From contig UBYX01000010.1 in NCBI GenBank assembly GCA_900469955.1, positions 186,001-250,000 of the forward strand: a stretch of DNA of 64,000 nt, read 5' to 3'. Below the pieces are notes generated by a model. It was not told the DNA's origin. It did not search any database and worked only from the letters and a program-made list of their open reading frames with translations. Shown here piece by piece: positions 61,306 to 64,000 of the stretch. The first letter of the stretch is position 1; the number at the start of each line of letters is the position of its first letter. The position numbers and the translations under genes were made by a program. The stretch is from Hyphomicrobiales bacterium. GTDB taxonomy: Bacteria > Pseudomonadota > Alphaproteobacteria > Rhizobiales > Rhizobiaceae.

Positions 61306-62297
61306 GCGACGGGAACGCCGGGAAGAAGGTAACGCATGCCGGACGGCTCGGCAGCCGCCTTCGATTTGGCGCGCAAGAGATCGAGCTTGTCCAGAAAGAC
61401 GCCCGTGGCAACGGTGGGAAGCGCCCGTGGACGTCCTAGGATATGGCGGATCGCGGCGAGCTTCCCCGCCCCCGACTTCACGTCCAGGAATGCCCGTAAC
61501 TCGTAGCGATCGCGGATATGGTCGCGATGTTGGGTGATGATCGCGCGAGCCGCATCGGAAAGCGCCGGATCGGCCAGTATGGCCTCGTCGGCTTCGTAGA
61601 ACTTGCGCAGATCTTCCGTGCGGTGCCTGCCGCTCAAGGAGTTCGGCCGCACCACGGCGCCATAGCCGCAATGCTCGATCACCTTGTACCGCGCGCCGCT
61701 GGCGAGTGCCCGGACATAGAAATCGTAGTCCTCGCCGAGCCGCATTTCTTCCTTGTAGCGCAGGCCATGAGCCTCGATGAAAGCCCGGCGAATCACGGGT
61801 TTTAGAAATCCCGTTTCGCCTCGCTTGAGGCCGCGTCGAGAGATGTTGCCCTCCACGAATTCGACAAGCGGCATGGTGCGTGTACGGGCTTCGAAGCGCT
61901 CCGGACGGATGGCTTCCGCTTGGCCATGGACGAAGGCGATATTGTCGGCAATGAGATCCCAGTCATCCTCCGCCAGCATCGGTCCAAAACGGCCGGCAAA
62001 AAAGAAATCGTCAGCATCCAGAATGGCAATCAGCGGGGCGGTCGCCATGGCGATGGCGTGATTGCGGGCAGCCGAAGGGCCGCGATTCCTGTCGAATGAG
62101 ACCACCTTGAGCCGCCCGGTGCCGTCGTCCACGCCACGTGCTGCCTCGGCAGTGCCGTCGGTCGAGCCATCGTCCACCACCAGGACTTCGCTGACATGGG
62201 CCTCGTCCAAGGCCGATCGGATGGCTATTCCGATAGTGTCTGCGGCATCTTTGGCCGCGATGATGACGCAGATCGTCTGGTGAGCAGTTCCGGCCAT
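61296..62297 (-). CDS. exoU: Succinoglycan beta-1,6-glucosyltransferase ExoU
   Basis: About 333 residues, GT2 family. ICVIIAAKDAADTIGIAIRSAL and VVDDGSTDGTAEAA open the fold; AILDADDFFFAGRF holds the DXD motif; RLGEDYDFYVRALASG the ED motif. ExoU adds the sixth sugar. It is leftward between exoV and exoX, as in S. meliloti. ATG 62297 has GGAG at good spacing; ATG 62309, four codons earlier, is the alternative. Confidence 0.9.
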   Translation of the reverse strand: MAGTAHQTICVIIAAKDAADTIGIAIRSALDEAHVSEVLVVDDGSTDGTAEAARGVDDGTGRLKVVSFDRNRGPSAARNHAIAMATAPLIAILDADDFFFAGRFGPMLAEDDWDLIADNIAFVHGQAEAIRPERFEARTRTMPLVEFVEGNISRRGLKRGETGFLKPVIRRAFIEAHGLRYKEEMRLGEDYDFYVRALASGARYKVIEHCGYGAVVRPNSLSGRHRTEDLRKFYEADEAILADPALSDAARAIITQHRDHIRDRYELRAFLDVKSGAGKLAAIRHILGRPRALPTVATGVFLDKLDLLRAKSKAAAEPSGMRYLLPGVPVAQK

Positions 62298-62382
62298 AGC
62301 GGTCTCCATGCTTCTCGGTCCCGGGAACTATGGACTTAGGAAAGTGGCCGCGATGTGGAAAGGGGGAGAAAAACCTGAGCCG

Positions 62383-62676
62383 CTAGGTATCGCTGGCAGG
62401 CACATTGGGAGCCGCATCGGCGCGCATTGTGTCCCGCCGGCTGATCTCCCTGGAGCTTTTCGAAGAGACTGCATCCGGAGACGCGGCCTCTTCACGGAAC
62501 TTTTTTTCGCGATGCACCAGGTAAAGAACGCCTATGAAATAACCGGCCTGAAGAATGACGGCACAGATAAGTGTCTGTATAAACGCCGTATAAAACGAGT
62601 CGGTCATAAAATAGGCCGACACCGCAAAAGCGATTAGTACCCCTGTCATGCTGACAAAGACGCGCGGTGCGTACAT
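62383..62676 (-). CDS. exoX: Exopolysaccharide production repressor ExoX
   Basis: A 97-residue inner-membrane protein with two hydrophobic helices (about 6-24 and 33-53: TLICAVILQAGYFIGVLYLV) and a charged C-terminal tail. The start MYAPRVFVSMTGVL and the QTLICAVILQ helix match the ExoX/PsiA-like repressors. ExoX lowers succinoglycan synthesis post-translationally, probably by acting on ExoY, and the exoX:exoY ratio matters. It is divergent from exoY, the usual arrangement. GGAAGGAT precedes the ATG. Confidence 0.9.
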   Translation of the reverse strand: MYAPRVFVSMTGVLIAFAVSAYFMTDSFYTAFIQTLICAVILQAGYFIGVLYLVHREKKFREEAASPDAVSSKSSREISRRDTMRADAAPNVPASDT

Positions 62677-63403
62677 AATCCTTCCTCCCGACCGTAAACT
62701 TGCTTGGTTTGGCGGTCTTTCGGCTCCTCTCCCACTGCAACAACCATAAGAGCCTGCAAGGGAGGATTCAAGTTTTCCTTCGCCACTTATGCCGGACTGT
62801 TAGTGAAACTTTCGTAAGGTTCCTCAGGTTCCTTTTAAATATCTCGTTTCTTTCTCTCTTCTATCCGGTGCCCGGGAGACCATTGCCACTCTTTTGCCAC
62901 ATTTCCGCCGCGGTCGGAGGCGCTGGAACGTTTTTTCCGTTTCCACAGCTCAAGCGAACGGAGACTTGATCAACTTTTGTTACAAAGCTTAGCAAGGCTG
63001 GCTGTCGATTATTGCAGCGCAACATTGTATTGCGGCGCAACAGAGGTGGGCCTTTGGTCCTAACCGCAAGCTACTTTGGTCCCGGCCGCAAAGAGCCGAC
63101 GGGAGTATAGCTAAAATGCAGGCGAGGCTACGCATGCTCTATAGATGAGGGGGCGTTAAGAATATTGGTTACCAAGCCATCTCTACGAGAGGCTTACAGT
63201 ACTTTTGCAGCTTTCGCCGGAGTGAATCACAATAGAAAGCCGCCGACCACGGGGAGGCCGAACGGGGAGAGCCGCCCATCCGACATGGTTGAACCAAAAA
63301 TTTGACTGGCATCAAATTCCGAACACAGACTTATTATCACATTGCACGGAAATAAGCGCCGTAATGGCACCGACTATCGCAAAACCTAAATGGAGTTCAC
63401 TCT
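62677..63403. other. Divergent exoX-exoY regulatory region
   Basis: A 727-base region without a convincing gene. It is AT-richer than the flanks, with T-rich tracts near 62830-62870 and 62920-62990. It should contain the exoX promoter (left) and exoY promoter (right). The outstanding element is a pair of TTGC-N3-GCAA palindromes at 63012-63040. The roughly 360 bases from there to exoY would make a long 5' leader if transcription started near the palindromes. Confidence 0.55.
63012..63040. promoter_or_regulatory. Tandem TTGC-N3-GCAA palindromes upstream of exoY
   Basis: TTGCAGCGCAA at 63012-63022 and TTGCGGCGCAA at 63030-63040 are near-identical 11-base palindromes, 18 bases apart, each followed by CA. 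They are candidates for a dimeric regulator of exoX/exoY. A related site, one base off, lies upstream of exoH at 58815-58825. I do not recognise the regulator. Confidence 0.5.
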
Positions 63404-64000
63404 ATGAAGTCAGCGACACGTTCGGCAGGTTCGCCGTTTTCAACTTCTGACCAAGCCGGCAGGGTTCTGCCCACCGGCGGCTTGGCGAAGCGAAGCTTCG
63501 ATATAACAGCCGCCGCCCTCGCACTCCTCCTTTTCAGCCCCATTTTCATTATGATCGCGGCGCTGGTAAAGTTTTCCGACCATGGACCGGTCTTGTACGG
63601 ACATCGTCGGATCGGTCACAATGGCCGCACGTTCAAATGCCTGAAGTTCCGCACAATGGCCGTCAATGGCGATGAAGTTCTGCGGAATTACCTCCGAGAC
63701 AATCCGCAAGCTGCGGAAGAGTGGCGGGCGACCCGCAAACTCAAGAACGACCCGCGGGTGACAGTCGTGGGAACGGTGCTGCGTAAACTCAGCCTCGACG
63801 AACTACCCCAGCTCCTCAACATCCTGCGTGGAGAGATGAGCGTGGTCGGCCCCAGGCCGGTGGTGGACGAAGAGCTGAACCTCTATGACAGCTTTGCCGC
63901 CTTTTACCTTCGGACCCGCCCGGGCCTTACCGGCCTTTGGCAGATCAGCGGCCGTAACGACGTCTCCTACGAAAGCCGCATCGCTTTCGATACGCAGTAT
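63404..64000 (+). CDS. exoY: Undecaprenyl-phosphate galactosephosphotransferase ExoY, 5' part
   Basis: The frame runs from an ATG at 63404 (GGAG eight bases before) for 199 codons to the window edge; perhaps 25-30 residues are missing. A hydrophobic helix (SFDITAAALALLLFSPIFIMIAALVKF, about 31-57) precedes the catalytic bacterial sugar transferase domain (PF02397) with KFRTM, LRKLSLDELPQLLNILRGEMSVVGPRP and RPGLTGLWQISGRND. It transfers galactose 1-phosphate to the lipid carrier, the first step of succinoglycan repeat assembly. It is divergent from its negative regulator exoX; exoF and exoQ are expected beyond the edge. Confidence 0.93.
   Translation, partial: MKSATRSAGSPFSTSDQAGRVLPTGGLAKRSFDITAAALALLLFSPIFIMIAALVKFSDHGPVLYGHRRIGHNGRTFKCLKFRTMAVNGDEVLRNYLRDNPQAAEEWRATRKLKNDPRVTVVGTVLRKLSLDELPQLLNILRGEMSVVGPRPVVDEELNLYDSFAAFYLRTRPGLTGLWQISGRNDVSYESRIAFDTQY

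Noticed and set aside
62700-62969. An 89-codon rightward frame upstream of exoX
   Set aside because: It covers the exoX promoter, has no good ribosome site and reads like translated T/C-rich DNA (many F and L).
1-64000. CRISPR arrays, tRNA or rRNA genes, insertion sequences, prophage genes
   Set aside because: Looked for on both strands by eye; no regularly spaced repeats, cloverleaf-like genes, transposases or integrases were seen.

Overview
The window is GC-rich chromosomal or chromid DNA from an alphaproteobacterium of the family Rhizobiaceae (Rhizobium, Agrobacterium, Ensifer or a close relative). The main evidence is the succinoglycan gene block at the right end, whose order exoP-N-O-M-A-L-K-H ... 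W-V-U-X-Y is characteristic of this family. A NasST-controlled nitrate assimilation cluster and an Agrobacterium-type sulfoquinovose monooxygenase cluster agree with it. I see no rRNA, tRNA, CRISPR array, insertion sequence or phage gene.

Left part (1-9.3 kb): an amino-acid ABC transporter (cut by the window edge) diverges from a compact operon for an amidinohydrolase of the DDAH type, a TetR/BetI-like regulator, an arginine transaminase-like enzyme and a ketoarginine decarboxylase-like TPP enzyme. This reads as uptake plus the arginine transaminase route. Then come a small disordered protein, a DUF763 protein, a second class I aminotransferase and a sulfite-oxidase-like molybdoprotein.

9.3-18.7 kb: a three-subunit molybdenum aldehyde oxidoreductase of the PaoABC type with a divergent TetR gene and a perfect 20-bp palindrome between them; an XRE regulator overlapping a SnoaL-like gene; a LysE exporter; the pseudouridine degradation pair psuK-psuG, where the kinase carries an N-terminal winged helix and the promoter carries two identical octamer palindromes; and a small P-loop sugar or nucleoside kinase.

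18.7-31.6 kb, carbohydrate region: a complete MalEFGK-type ABC transporter, a ROK repressor with two operator-like inverted repeats, a Gfo/Idh/MocA dehydrogenase and a ThuA-like protein. Facing them is a sulfoquinovose (SQ) module: sulfoquinovosidase (smoI), GntR regulator (smoD), SQ monooxygenase (smoC), 6-oxoglucose reductase (smoB) and flavin reductase (smoA). As I recall the Agrobacterium layout, the dedicated smoEFGH transporter lies between smoD and smoI; here it is absent. The neighbouring transporter is the obvious candidate replacement, but that is inference.

31.7-49.1 kb: a third aminotransferase, a soluble FtsK, then nitrate assimilation: nasT (ANTAR antiterminator), nasS (cytosolic nitrate/nitrite sensor), a sigma-54 promoter, a leader with an ANTAR-type hexaloop hairpin, narK, nirB, nirD, an FNT-family nitrite channel, a PP2C phosphatase-kinase fusion, a second ANTAR-like leader, nasA and cysG. 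Between the first leader and narK there is a 33-codon remnant with the twin-arginine start of nrtA, which suggests that an ancestral nrtABC transporter was lost and NarK took its place under the old promoter.

49.1-64 kb: succinoglycan biosynthesis. exoHKLAMONP is one long leftward operon, exoWV is rightward, exoU and exoX are leftward, and exoY is rightward and cut by the window edge. exoI and exoT, expected between exoH and exoW, are missing and a 760-base gap lies there. A TTGC-N3-GCAA palindrome occurs twice upstream of exoY and once, slightly degenerate, upstream of exoH.
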